Below, one piece after another: positions 24,561-36,879 of a stretch of DNA of 64,000 bases. The position numbers and the translations under genes were made by a program. Each line of letters opens with the position of its first letter. The stretch's first letter is position 1. The notes below the pieces were generated by a model. It had not been told where the DNA came from, ran no database searches, and saw only the letters and a list, made by a program, of their open reading frames with translations. Source of the DNA: Timema cristinae (taxonomy: Eukaryota > Arthropoda > Insecta > Phasmatodea > Timematidae); contig JBCFYV010000012.1 in NCBI GenBank assembly GCA_039000515.1, forward strand, positions 13,907,290-13,971,289. Reading direction: 5' to 3'.

Positions 24561-26707
24561 CTAACAGTTATCACACACGAATGGTCCAATCTCATCATAT
24601 GCCGAACATGCTTCATGCCACCATTCAGAACAGCTGCCACACTGCACCCAGTCTTCTTCAAACAATTCTCCACAGCCTCCACAAAAAGTTTCTTTATTTG
24701 TTTTGACAGATTTTGGTAAGGATGCTTTCTTTGATGTAAATGGCTTCGAAAAATCAAGTTTATTTGCAGCATTTTCCATTTTTCTCTTATTTCTTTGATT
24801 TTTCCTCTCTTCTTTCTCTAATTTCTCCTTTTCTTTTTGTAGAAGACAATTTTTAAATGGTGTTGCTGACAAAACTTCTGACTTTTGATGTGCCCTGTGT
24901 CTTTTCTTTTCGTTTTGGCTTTTAGGAATTGGATGGATTGAGTCTATACCCTGCAATGACCTTTGGTTGGGAGCAGAGTTACTGTCATTTTCTTGATAAT
25001 GGATATGTTCGGCAGATAACACAGTATTTGAAGAATTTGCCAAGATGTCTTCAGTCCGTTCGATAATATTTGTAGATGACTGCACAGTGCTATAAGCTGG
25101 CTCTATAGCATTCTCAGCAAAATTATCAGTTTCATTTGCTTCAATTCGGTAGTTTACCTCTTCTGGAGCGAAGTATTCATCTAAAAAAACGTCCGGGTTA
25201 TACGGAAAAATACCTGAGGATGAGAAAGCACGTTCAGTTTTTACTAATATGGCAATTCTTGAGTAAGCTGCACGAAATAAAGTTCCTACTTGCATTTGTG
25301 TGACTGCTTGACCTGGATGTGTAACCAACTATTTTTCAACCTCTTGTGCGTAGGCTACTTTGAGAGGCCCAAAGAAACATTTATCAAGTGGCTGAATCTT
25401 GTGACTTGAGTGTGGCGGTAGAGAAAGTAGCGTAATGTTATTCTCCCTACAAAAGAGAACTGCAGGTAGGGAGCAATGAGAGGCGTGATTATCTAGGATC
25501 AGTAACACAGGATCTTCTTTAGTGGGTTTTACGTGGAAATCAAATGCTATAGCCAATCAATAAAAATTTCAGAATTTATATAACCTGTTTCTGAACTAAG
25601 AGGCAAGGTTGCGTATGGTGCATCTTTAAATAGTTCAGGATTCATTCGCTTGGGAGGAAAAATCAAAGCCGGTGGAACGTAGAACCCACTTGCACTCAGA
25701 CAACAAACAGCAGTGACTAGTTGACCCCTTTCCCCCGAAGACACTTTGCAGACCGTCTTATTTCCTTTGGTAGAAATGACCTTTGGAGATTAATTCGGAA
25801 CATTCTAAAATCCGGACTCGTCCATGTTTAAGACTATGTTGGGTGGAAATTTGTATTGTTCATAGGAGTTTTTTAAATTCCCACAAAAAATCTCAACTAG
25901 AACGTTATTAAATCCCATCGCACGCGCTAAACTGCACTGTTCTGGATTTTTAAGTGAGAGGCCTTGCCGTTTGCAGAATCCAACTACACATGCTTTACCC
26001 GCTATCTTCTTGTTACAATTGAACCTGCTACTGGCTCCTTTAAATTCTGCAAACTCGAAAGATAACTTCATCAGTTGTCTTCTTGTCAAGCCATAAAATC
26101 TGGAGTCCAGCTGCCGACAGAGTTCTGCCAGCTCATTTTCCATATCTACAGTAAATGCATTTCGGAACCTTCCGAGCGATCTAGGAACTGTGCCCTGAAA
26201 CATATCCTACCAGTTTAATGATAAACCTGAAATTTTAAAAGGCAATGTAGCATTTGAGTTGAGGTGTTTCATATTGTTTCTTTATAAATTAAAATAAGTT
26301 TGATAATGTAATTGAATGATAATGATTGCCATAGTATGCCTATTAACACCCTACAGTGGTAAGATTTTTATTTTATTTTATTCTGTATTAAACAAGTTCT
26401 GTCACTACGTGTTTATAGTGGGAATAATTTTTCTGATCACTGTGGAGTCACCACTTTTGATATTTAATTTCAAACATAAAATTAGAAGCAAAAAACTAAA
26501 AAATATCCCCTCCGGAGATATCACTCCCCTTAATATATATAGCTTACAGCTTTAAGTCGTTTACGAAGCGTGCATTCATTTGTACCAAGATGTTTTGCAA
26601 CTTGTCGTTGACTATGTATGACCTGCTGCAATCATTTTGTTTGCTTCATTAAGTTTTTCCTGAGTGAATATCAGCTTCCGTTCACTGGTTCGTTTGTATT
26701 TCCCCAT
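24561..26707 (-). pseudogene. pogo-like transposase pseudogene (psq HTH, CENP-B HTH, DD35D, PHD-like finger)
   Basis: Reads on the minus strand from ATG at 26707 to a stop at 24561-24563. Exon 1 (26707-26548) encodes a psq-type helix-turn-helix (MGKYKRTSERKL..., then QVAKHLG...TLRKRLK) with a frameshift near 26613-26620. A GT-AG intron (26547-26195, about 353 bp) joins in phase 0. Exon 2 has a CENP-B/Tc5-type HTH (SLKNPEQCSLARAMGF), the first catalytic Asp in NMDESGF, the second in LILDNHASH and the third in IQPLD with 35 residues between the last two. The C-terminus is Lys/Glu-rich, then a C4HC3 pattern (CGGC, CGSC, WWHEAC, CDNC). Lesions in exon 2: stops TAG and TAA soon after DESGF (25806-25808 and about 25791-25793), a frameshift plus stop near 25545-25556, and a TAG at 25329-25331. 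Family members excise and insert elements at TA sites in the nucleus. Confidence 0.88.
26195..26547 (-). other. Predicted intron of the transposase gene
   Basis: The donor GTAAGC follows the RLKA codons and the acceptor TTTCAG precedes GGC ACA GTT. Joining gives an uninterrupted psq-to-HTH linker of the usual length for pogo relatives. Prediction from consensus sites only. Confidence 0.7.
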
Positions 26708-26810
26708 GCTAAATGTTATTTATCTGAAAGAAAAAAAATTGTTACTAAATTAAAAGAAAGCACAGAGCATGTAAATTATCATGTACGGTTTTCAATTTTG
26801 TCACGGAGGG

Positions 26811-26824
26811 CAAGAGTACGCACA
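26811..26824 (+). repeat. Internal copy of the subterminal repeat
   Basis: CAAGAGTACGCA, the same core as in the terminal repeats, located about 400 bp inside the right end. Confidence 0.75.
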
Positions 26825-27185
26825 GACCTTCGGCAGTTACCTAGCTGCTAACTCTTGCACTCTCCTGCAATAATTTGAATTATAACCGCTAGATAGCAGC
26901 CCTTTTATGACAAAAATTTTATGCTTCACGTCATTCTGTTCCACACGAATCACACTATTATAAAATAAAAAACATTTAGGTCTACTACTTTTATTTATTT
27001 AGGAGAGCTTATAATTACTTTTAAAAAAATTACAGTTTATTGACTGAAAATGGATTATTACCTCCCACAGCCGTACGGAATTTAGTTAACCGAAGTTAAA
27101 AAGCTAAAACAAACTTGTCGACAGTCACAACCAATGTGTGCTAACCAAATCACTTCCCATATTTGCCAATTGCTGAAATCTTAAT

Positions 27186-27228
27186 GTGCGTACTCTTAGA
27201 CGATGCGTACTCTTAGACGCCTTAACCT
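27186..27228 (-). repeat. Right terminal inverted repeat with adjacent duplicate core
   Basis: Two direct copies of TGCGTACTCTTAGACG sit at 27186-27201 and 27204-27219, the outer one forming the terminal repeat that ends CTTAACCT at the TA target site. Confidence 0.85.
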
Positions 27229-27589
27229 TATTTATTAGAAAACAAAAATGGAAAATAAAATACACAGGTAACGTTCAACATTCTTATTTTATTCGAGTAC
27301 ACATTTTAGTATATAATATTTATTCAGACTACTATAATTGAAAGGCATATTGAAAATGAAAGAGAGCGGTATGATACATTGCAGAAAGAAACTGTTTTAG
27401 TGAAAATTCCACATCCTCTCAGGTAGATCTTAGCCTTCATTTGTGTATTTGGTTTTTCGGTTGAATCTAAGAAGCTGAGAGATACTTTATTTGATATCTT
27501 CACAAATGACTTTGACAGGAAACGTGATAATCATATTCTTTGATGTTTTGATGATGGAACTCACAGTGGACAGGGACGCCTATCCACTA

Positions 27590-28150
27590 CATATGCTTCT
27601 TGTTTATCTGAGTGAGATACCCTTGTGACCGGCAAACCACAGTGTGCCGTAGCCAGCATAGCGTGTGGTACCCATGTTGGGGAACATCATCCCGCCCTAG
27701 AGAACCCATAACCCACTTCACGACTAATGCTAGTCTATTAGGCCGTCATCACCGGGTATGTCATTAGCCCTCCCGCCCTTGCCTATTTCTTGTCCTTGGC
27801 GGGAGGAGTTAACCTTCCTCGTCCATAGTGACACCAGCACCATGAAGGCGGCCAGAAACTAGGCGTTGGGTATAACTACGGTTTCCCGATGCATTTAACC
27901 TAATATGCTGAACGGGATGTATCCTCACCAGCTATCTTTGGCTGAGGCGACATACGCACCAGCCACCTAGTATGTGGTGAGTGGGGAACTCCCCACACAG
28001 ATGACTATAAAGAGGCTTACACCCCCCCCCCCCTGCCCCATCCATCCCTGTCACCACCAGAGAGCTGGCTGCTCCATTCAGCCAGACCGATAAGTACGTT
28101 TTTCCCGGCCCGCCAACATGGAGGCTACCTGTAGAGATTTTGGATGAGTC
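27590..28150. other. GC-rich island, unidentified repeat
   Basis: About 560 bp of clearly higher GC, with sharp edges against AT-rich flanks, including CCCTCCCGCCCTTGCC and a poly-C run at 28021-28034. A 95-codon minus frame (27932-28219) has no recognised domain. The composition suggests an inserted element (for example the 5' part of a non-LTR retrotransposon) but no motif proves this. Confidence 0.45.
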
Positions 28151-28339
28151 ATTCTGAGACACTAACTTCCCATACTGATTTTTAGCTATGGCTATTGTAC
28201 ATTGCCTTTTAATATACAATATTATATATTATTTCATTACTTTATCTGCTCTTATGACCTAAATTTAATTTCTTTTCTTCCTCTTACTAAAAAAATGTCT
28301 AATATTACATGCGCTTCTTAATTGAGAATTAGGTGTTTG

Positions 28340-28535
28340 ATGGATTGGTTACTGTTACAGTCCTGCGCTCTGCGTGTCTGTCTACTGAACTATGGGTTCC
28401 GGGTTCAATTCACGGTATGGCTAACAAATTTATCATTGGTTAAATGTGGGCTTACCCTTTCACAGTGATGAATTAACCTCTGGCGACTGGATGTGTTGCC
28501 TGTTATAATATAAGGCATATGAAGTTACGACAGGC
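28340..28535 (+). repeat. SINE family C, tRNA-derived (copy 1)
   Basis: A tRNA-like head (TACTGAACTATGGGTTCCGG then GGTTCAATTC B box near 28401) is followed by a body with ATTTATCATTGG and CCCTTTCACAGTGATGAATT. The same head and body occur at 38125-38330, showing a dispersed family distinct from A and B. Confidence 0.75.
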
Positions 28536-31264
28536 CTAGCCAGGTAGGAAGAAATATATGACTTGAATAAAAAACTGACCCAGGATAGAGACTGGAAATA
28601 TTAATAGATGTAAATTAAGGCAAAGGTTAATGTTATAATAATACTTTTGTAGACAGGCCTAAACACTATTCTCGTAAATCAATACTGATCAATTTTAATA
28701 CTGATCCAATAATTTATAACAAATAAGTATCGAGTGAGGTTGATTCGTGTACACGTCATTTTATTTTACAGACGTCCTGTACTTCAGTCAAGAGCGAATG
28801 AAGTACTACCAGTCTAATTCAGTTTGCATTGATATTGTTCACCATAGTCTGATAGCTCATACCATGCGATCAGATATATTCCACTTGGGTGACTTTACCT
28901 TTCCATTTCAATCACCTCACTCAAACTTTCAGGATTTGCATTCTGGTTTAATTAAAGTGGAAGTAATTATCATAAGATCACGAGGTGAAGGTGGGGCTAC
29001 GTTAATTACAGGTCGCTTGTAATAAAACATCGCCTTAATTCTTTACTGCTAGTGTAATCGCATTTGCAAACGTGTCCATCCAAATTGATTTCACTGTGTT
29101 ATGCCTTGCAAAAGCTTTTGGCTTGTTAATGGATCTATTATTAAATGTAATATCTTAGCCATATTATACACGTTTTTAGGTTATCTAAAGTATCCTTTTT
29201 TTATAAAAACTGCAAATCTTTTACATTTATTCTGACTTATGTTTATTTATGCGAGTGTTTAATGTTGAATAAACGTATTTATAATTTGATTGCCATATAA
29301 CAACATAATATTTCTTTAATTTTATAATAATATAAACATCTTTATAATCCATAAATAATTTTTTATACGTTCTAAGTAACATAAATTGACTTGTATAGTT
29401 ATGAAATAACTTATTTCAAACCACATTATTTTATTATTCACATTATTTTACTAACCACTTCAATCAAAATAATAAGAATAAATCATAAAAATGTATATTC
29501 ATATTAATATTTATACTATACTTATTAATGCAAAATTGTATTTAAATAAATCAAAATATAAATGCTTATAGATTTTTTGATAGAATTAAATTTGTATATT
29601 TATTCAAAATTAATGTGGCGTTTCCTATCATATTATAATGTGAATCTTATTTCAAATATTTTGTAGCACTTCTAGAATAAATAAAATGTCTAATTTTTAT
29701 AAATATACATTTCAAACAATTATTATCTAAAAAAAATATTCATAAATATTTAATAAATCTAAAACAACGTTTATCAACGGTCATTACGATTACTCAACTT
29801 ATATAAACATAAACTGGACCATCATAATTCCCTGACTTTACAAAAGTTTCCATATTTTCTCTTTTGATAACAAGACGTATTACAACAATATTATTTCATC
29901 ACAGTGTTGTACCAACTTACCTCTTCTCCTTCTTGCTTTTACCCCTTTCCTTTGCGTGCTTTGAGGTCATTCATTAATCACGTATATCTGGAGATTAATT
30001 AAGGGTAAAGGCAAGTAGAACAGTTTGCAAGTTTTGAGGTCCGTTCTTTGCTCTGCACGCACCACAGACATATATTACAAGGAGTCGCTAAAACACAGAC
30101 GCTAAAAATGATGCTCTGAGTAGAAACAATACTTTCTTCAATAGTATATTCCTTATTAAAAGCATGGGTGGGGGAGATGTGTTGAGATCTTAAAGGTCTG
30201 CGTGATCTTGGTGATTAATTTTAATTGGATTACTTTTGGTGAGCTTTGATGTAGTCGAAAAGAGCAAATATTGGGGAACCACCTGGATTTGTTTCTCGTT
30301 ACTTAAATTGTTTAAAAAAAAAAATCCTAGATAAAGTCTATTTAATCCAAGAAAAGGTGTTCCCTGGAATAATATTAACATAATTATAGTTTGATTAAAA
30401 TGTTAATTTTAGTTTGAAGATAAATATTATAGTAGTTTGTGTGTCACGTCTTAGTATTTATCCAAGCATGATTTACACCACCTGGCTATGAATAAGAACG
30501 ATATAATTTAGAGGAAATATAGGCCTACACATATTTTAGTGGTGAGAGAGAGGGGAAAACCATTCCTCCTAGTCAAAACTCGAATTGTTCCCAAATAGTG
30601 GGCTGTTTACAAACGATGATACTGGTACCTATTTGATGGGTTTTAAAATGGTAGGCAATACGTTATTTACATGTTCAATTTAACGAACTATGTCAATTGG
30701 GTATTGGCATATTTACTTCCCACGAAGGAGCTACTTTTGGTTACAGGTTTGATCTGAGAATTCAGACCTATCTAACCAAAGAGTATTTTAACTATATGGC
30801 TACATTCATTTGTGAAGGTTGGTTCTAAAATCTGATGTAAAAAATAAATAAATTTATAAATATACTTTGTTTTAAAATGCATTTAATATCTAAATTACCT
30901 TTGTATACTACAAATATTAAATACATTTCATAGTCAAAGCTTCATCATTAATATTTTTTTTACAATCAATATGAACTGAAAACTTACAAAATAAATCTTT
31001 TTTCATAATTTTACTAATTTTTACTAATACTCTTAAAACTGTGTAGAGAAAAAATGTTTATACATACTAGTTAATGATAATCTGACTGACATGACTGACG
31101 AATTTCAATCATCTGCCACATTAAGTAGGTTTCTTAATATACTTGTAAGAGAACTTTCTTAACTCCCATTTAACCAATAATCACATAGAATTTCATATAT
31201 TATTTATATCTTTAGTTATTTGGAGTTATGCTTTTATAATCCTGGCAAATTTTACTTTTATACT
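28536..31264. other. AT-rich intergenic DNA
   Basis: A 91-codon frame at 28747-29022 and a 63-codon frame at 30190-30381 show no known motif. No supported gene. Confidence 0.5.
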
Positions 31265-31785
31265 TCACAAAATTTTTATTTTGTTTATTAACCCCCTAGC
31301 ACCAATCTATACTTTTAAAATAACATGTCCGGACTGACTGACTGACTGACTGACTGATTCATCATCGCCGAGCGCAAACTATCAAGGCTACAAGCATGAA
31401 ATTCGGACTGTATATTCATTTTGTTATGTAGGCACCCACTAAGAAAGGATTTTAGAAGATTCCACCCCAAAGGGGTCAAAATAGGGGATGATAATATGTA
31501 TGAAAGTCCGTCATTTTGAAAGTTACATAAACAAAATTTTGTATTTCGGTTATTGACGTAAAACAAATAAATACGTGTTTCAGGAATTTTGGAAATTTTA
31601 TTAATAAGGGATAAAAAAGGGGGTGAAAGTTTGTATCGGACTTGCATTATTTTTGATCTGAGGTCAAGTTATGGTCATCAACGTAACGTAATATTTTAAA
31701 TAATCTGTAAATACATATGTATATTTTCGTATTTGTATATAATCAATTTCCACGCGAGCAAAGCCGCGGGCAACAGCTATCTAGT
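31265..31785 (+). mobile_element. Non-autonomous repeat with (GACT)n and Helitron- or RTE-like 3' end
   Basis: Begins near CCGGACTGACTGACTGAC, with about seven GACT units at 31331-31358, then a segment with ATGAAATTCGGACTG and CCACCCCAAAGGGGTC. The 3' end has a hairpin at 31753-31768 (CGCGAGCAAAGCCGCG, stem with one bulge), then about 12 bases and CTAG followed by T at 31781-31785. A hairpin shortly before CTAG/T is a Helitron hallmark, but ends with GCGAAGCCGCGGGCAACAGC are also widespread in arthropod RTE-type repeats. The class is therefore unsettled. The 110-codon minus frame here is not a gene. Confidence 0.6.
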
Positions 31786-34095
31786 ATTATATATTTATTT
31801 GTGTTCCCTTTTATAAGTTTATAGTTATTTCAGGTCGGCCCTATATATGCCTACCAGATTTAAGAATCATAAAACACAGATAGATTGGCTATATTTATTT
31901 TGAACAAAGAAATATCACTTAGATATTTTAAATTATAGAATTATATAATTATCGGGAGTTGTTCTTTTAATTGCTCACCAAATTTCATATTTCTACCCCT
32001 CCTCAAAGTTTTTTTTATATTCAGATACAAATCCCCAATCTCCAAACCGAAATCTTATTTTGAAATTGTCTATGTTTTGTATTTTCTGGTCTTATGGGCT
32101 GCTAGCCAAATCTCATATTTCTATCACATTTAAGAAGTGTTCAAACAATTAAAGCGGAAGGAAAGACACTTATAACATTTTTATTTAAATACATAGCTAT
32201 ATAGTTCTCCAATTAAAAATATACACACGAATGGATGGCACAATCTAATTTATTTACATAAGCAATATAATACATATCCAGCATTTCTTGATATTTTTGT
32301 TGCTGTAAATATAAGTTATTACGTTTTGTTTACGTTATAAATGTAAATAATCTCTCAGGTAATATTGATTGCACACATTAAAAACTAGATCATGAACTAT
32401 TTTCACAACTATTCATTTTATGATTTATATTTATAAAATAGATTAATAAATATTTGACCAAATTTCAATGTCGTTATATTAGGATAAAAGAGGAAAAGTC
32501 AAAATATCGAAATTTCTCCAAACTATTATTTAAAATTAAGGTAAATATACTTTAATCCAGAAAAAACAAAATGTAAATGGGAAGGGTTCAAAGCATTTAT
32601 AAAAATAAAATAAAAACGTAAAGGAAGTGAGAAAGTATATGCCTTTTACCCACGTTACTTTTTATCTCACTGGTCGTTCCAACCCATATTCCCACAGCAC
32701 CCTTACCACTTTGCTGATTAACGCCCGAACCTCAATGGGATTACCAGGCGAAGTAACTCCATTCTGAGGGTAAGAGGTCAGGCGCCTCCATCCTAATGAT
32801 GCAGATCGGCTAAGGTTAAGTTGAAGGTGTTGATACTGGATATACGTGCGCCATGCTCACAGCTTTGTGTTTATTATTATTATTTGTTGGGTTTTCTGGT
32901 TCAGTTCACAAGTGGTCTTGTGGTCGAACGTAATACCTCGCGGGACGAACGAGGCCGAGATAGCTAGCTACGTTCCTTGTCTCGATTACTCTTGTTCCTC
33001 TTTCTCGCTCGTCTTCTATGCTACGTTTCATTAATACCTTTATGTGTATATCCTCTCCTCTAAATCTGTTTAATAATCAACCAAATTCAGTAGAATTTTA
33101 TTAAATACTCCCCTTTAGATTTAAACTTAATTTTTCTTACATTTAATGATGTATTGTGACCAATATTGATTTATTCTTGCTTTACGTTGGATCTATTTCC
33201 AATATACCATTCTTACAGTTCCCTTTCCTACTGTTTGTCTTCAGAAAAGTTTATATATATATAATATATATATATATATAAAGTCTTCTGAAAAGCTTTG
33301 AATGTTTTTTTATTTACACAATTTTATATATTATATATTCTTTTTTTGTGTGTGACTCCATACCTCTGCTATTCTCTGATATCTCTCATTTCCTCTGCAG
33401 TTTATTTTCTCTCTCCTTTTGTGTGATTATCCCAAAGAGACTGCGGCCTTCCTAGAGAGATGGGCTCTGGAAGACCTGCTTTATGCTTCTTCTGGATGGA
33501 CGGGTGTATAGAGGTTAGGAAGTAGTAATGGAACTGTGTTCCCTTGGAGAGTGGAACCACCCACCACTCCTATTTGTGCTTCAGAATACTTTTCAAAAAC
33601 TTATTTTTATCATGGAAACTATATAAGCAATTGGTTTTTACATAAAAAGAAGAAATTTTAAATTTTAACTAATACACTGGATCTATACTGTCAGATATTA
33701 TTAGTTTTATGACTAAACACGATGGTTGGATGTCCATTAGCGACCAGTACCTCATCTCAGTGAACAAGGACTTCCATTAGTCTATTTACGCTAAAGAAAA
33801 TAGCTGTAACCTCTAAACATAAAACATTTTTATTACTTTTACCTTTATTATTTCAAGATTATCTTACAATATTTTTAATAGTAGCTTATAGTCATAAATA
33901 TTATATTTCATGGGTAAAACGCAATAATTTTGTAGGGGATCATTTGTTTAACTATTGAAGAAACATTAATAGTGAGCCCAGAACAAATTTTTTTCATCTT
34001 AAACATCCGCAATCCTTTATCAATTTGTATTATATTGTAAAAGGATTAATTCAGATAACCACAACAAACTATTTACTATATCCAAAATTATATAT
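31786..34095. other. AT-rich intergenic DNA
   Basis: Contains a less AT-rich patch at 32650-32830, a short (ATT)n at about 32873-32884, an (AT)n at about 33254-33282, and a pyrimidine-rich stretch at 33350-33430. No gene supported. Confidence 0.5.
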
Positions 34096-34099
34096 GCAT

Positions 34100-34780
34100 A
34101 TAAGACTGAAACGATCTATGCCCGGAAATCAAAACCAACTTCCAGATGAGTTATAGGACTGAAATTTGGCAGGAAGTTAGCGTGCTTGCCTCATATAACT
34201 AAAACAATCTATAAACAGGAAATTTAAAAATGTGGCGAGGGGGATGGAGTTTTAGTGAGAAAAAACTTTTAAGATGGTTATAAAACAAAATTTGTAATGG
34301 AAGGTAAAGGGATCACTCCAAATAATCATAAGGTTCTGAAAAATTATTTCAATGGGACTCAAGTAATTAGGAGAGAGAGTAGGATATAATTAGAAAAATA
34401 GCTATTAAGTATGGCATATAATTTAAGTTTGGAAGGCAAGTAGGACAATTTCAGATAAGAAAAAGTCTTAAAAAATGAAATTTATAAGTTCTAACTGGAC
34501 ATATCGAGGGAAGAGGTGGGAGGTTTGAGGGGTTTAAAACTTTCAAAATTAATAAAAACAACTTTTATATTGGATAGAAAATTAAAATTTGTAAGCCAGA
34601 GAGAAGGACCCCTCAAATAACTAAGTCAAAATATAAATTTCCCGAGAGAAAATCGTAGAAATGTGGTGAGGGGAGAGGGAGGCAAATTTTCAAAACTCAT
34701 AAAAATAATTAATTCTCATTGTGGGATTAAAATTAAAATTTGGCATTCGGAGTTCATTCCTTTAAAATACATAAAAAACT
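34100..34780. repeat. Degenerate internally repetitive segment
   Basis: Related phrases recur at irregular 110-190 bp intervals: AAATTTGGCAGGAAG (34163), AAATTTGTAATGGA (34288), AAATTTATAAGTTC (34479), AAATTTGTAAGCCAG (34588), AAATTTGGCATTCGG (34738). They come with GTGGCGAGGGG/GTGGTGAGGGG and TAAAACTTTCAAAA blocks. It looks like an old imperfect tandem or a long degenerate repeat; no coding potential. Confidence 0.5.
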
Positions 34781-35040
34781 AATATTTATAAAAATACTAT
34801 CTACAATGGACATTATGTTGTTGATATCAAATTTACGTGAAGTATTTTACAAATACAAAAGAAGTAATATCAAAAGTATTCACATGCTAAAAGTGAAGTG
34901 ATTAATATTTCAAAGAAAAAAAAATTATCCCAACACAGCACCAATAACAAACAATTAACCCATTTTTAAAAATATCTATATTTTTAATAATGGTCATATT
35001 TATTTGGTAAAGAGTATTAATCATAAAATTAAATCTCTTT

Positions 35041-35095
35041 CTTATTCTTTTATTCCCTTCTCCTTCAAATAAGGAGAAGGGAATAAAAGAATAAG
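35041..35095. repeat. Perfect 25-bp inverted repeat with 5-base loop
   Basis: 35041-35065 and 35071-35095 are exact reverse complements (arm contains TTTTATTCCCTTCTCCTT); the loop is CAAAT. Weaker complementarity continues outward (ATTAAATCT against AGATTTAAT) for about 30 more bases per side. Transcribed from either strand it would form a stable hairpin. Confidence 0.95.
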
Positions 35096-35117
35096 AATGA
35101 AGATTTAATATTATCAA

Positions 35118-36879
35118 ATATCTATCAATTAAAATTACTGTTGCGGTTTAAATTTTAATCTTTCACATGAAATACTTTTAATTTCAAACTAATCGATATC
35201 AAGAAAACATGACAAGAATAATATGTAAAGAAAAATTAAATACTTAAAATATTTGTATATTTAATTTAAATATTGGTAAAGATGTTCATTTTAATAGTCA
35301 TTCGAACCTTATACACACAAATAAAAATTAATAAAATTAAAGTATGTATAATAAACAAAATACATATAAATTAAGATGTTTTTAGTCTTTTAGTTTTTGG
35401 AACTAACGAAAAGAAAGGAAGGGTTCAAGAAGCTTAAGTGATAGCTAAAATATGAAAAAGGACTTCAGAATAATTTACCAAATTCATGTCCTTACAATAT
35501 GTATGATAGCTTACGCACCAATCCTAAATTTCTATGACTATATGAATGTTTGCTCTCAAACCTAATAATTGTATGTATAAAACTACTCAGGGGAAATCAT
35601 TAACCATTAGTAGGTTTGTCACAAATTGTAGAAACTTAATTGAAAATAATAAATCCAAAACATAAGCAAAAATGGCAAATGAGAGTGAAAACAAATTTAA
35701 ATTAATAGGATTTTAATTGCAACGTTGATATGTATAAGCGTATTTGAAGAGGTCGTTTAATTTTAGGTGTAAACTCAGAAAACAGAATCTAACTGGTGTT
35801 TCAAAACCTTCCTCGAATATTATAATTTTTATTGCTTTCATTTTCAAAATATAACTAAGAACATTTAAATGCTTTCATTTTCCTCTATGGCACAATTAGA
35901 CTGAGGTTTTATATAAAATTGGAATATCCCATTTGAATTAATGGTTGTTTATATAGGCTATACGTTTAGTCAATCAAAACTAATCAATACATTTTAATTT
36001 TAGAATTTTAGCTAATAAGATCATTATGCAGCAGTTTTAGCTAATACATTTTTTCAAAGATGACCCAAATTACTATACGTGAGTTGTAAAATTTAGTTTT
36101 ATTAAAATATTAAAGGGAAATAGTTATACAAACCTCATATAAATAAGATATTGTTAGTGATTATTTCAACACTGAATGTGCTTACATTAACTTACATTCA
36201 TAATAACTTTTTAAGGGTTTGTTTGTTACATAAATGTTAGTATGTCTTCAAGCATTGCAGCTAGAAGCTAAGAAAGTATATTTTCATCTATTTTATTTTA
36301 GTACCACATGTCACTTTTATTGAGTCGAAAAGGCGTTTTCTCTAAAAATGAATTGTTTTGGGTTGAATTCCAGGCATTACCTAAAAATAATAATTTGTGA
36401 AAATGAGGCATCCCCTTTCAAATATATGTTTTAACGAGCAAAGTACTAACAGGTGAAGTGTCCATCAAAAAATAAAAGTTATTTTGAAAGTTAGTGATAA
36501 GCGGTTAGTTATTAAAGTAAACGTTAATTTCCCAAGTAAAATTAGTGTTTATTTCAGGATCTCATCACAAAATGGATTCTTATAGTGATCAATGGTTTAC
36601 TCAACGTAGTTACATATGTTTTAAGTCTCCCCGAAGTCAAATCAACCATTCTCACAAATGTTTGTACATTGTCTGAAGCACAATGGCTAAATTCCAGACA
36701 AGCGAATGATAGTGTGCACGCCTGAAATAATATTTCATTTTTATACTTTCCAAGAACTTTCTAAAATTAATGTTAATACTCACAAATAACCTACCATATA
36801 GTTTTAACTAATTGCAAATTTTTTGGAAACTAGAAAGATCCTATATAACAGTTAATGGAAATATTGTTATGATAAAGAC
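35118..36879. other. AT-rich intergenic DNA
   Basis: No gene or clear repeat recognised. Confidence 0.5.

Larger units (their letters stand above)
24295..27228 (-). mobile_element. pogo/Tigger-type DNA transposon, 2934 bp, inactivated
   Basis: The element is bounded by TA dinucleotides (24293-24294 and 27229-27230), as expected for a TA target duplication. The ends are imperfect inverted repeats. The left end reads AGG then GA, AAGGCGTC, C, AAGAGTACGCA. The right end in reverse complement reads AGG then TT, AAGGCGTC, T, AAGAGTACGCA. The TA site, a psq-type N-terminal domain, a CENP-B-like HTH and a DDE_1-type catalytic core place it in the pogo/Tigger branch of Tc1/mariner. The transposase gene lies on the minus strand and carries several stops and frameshifts, so this copy cannot make transposase. 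Confidence 0.9.
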
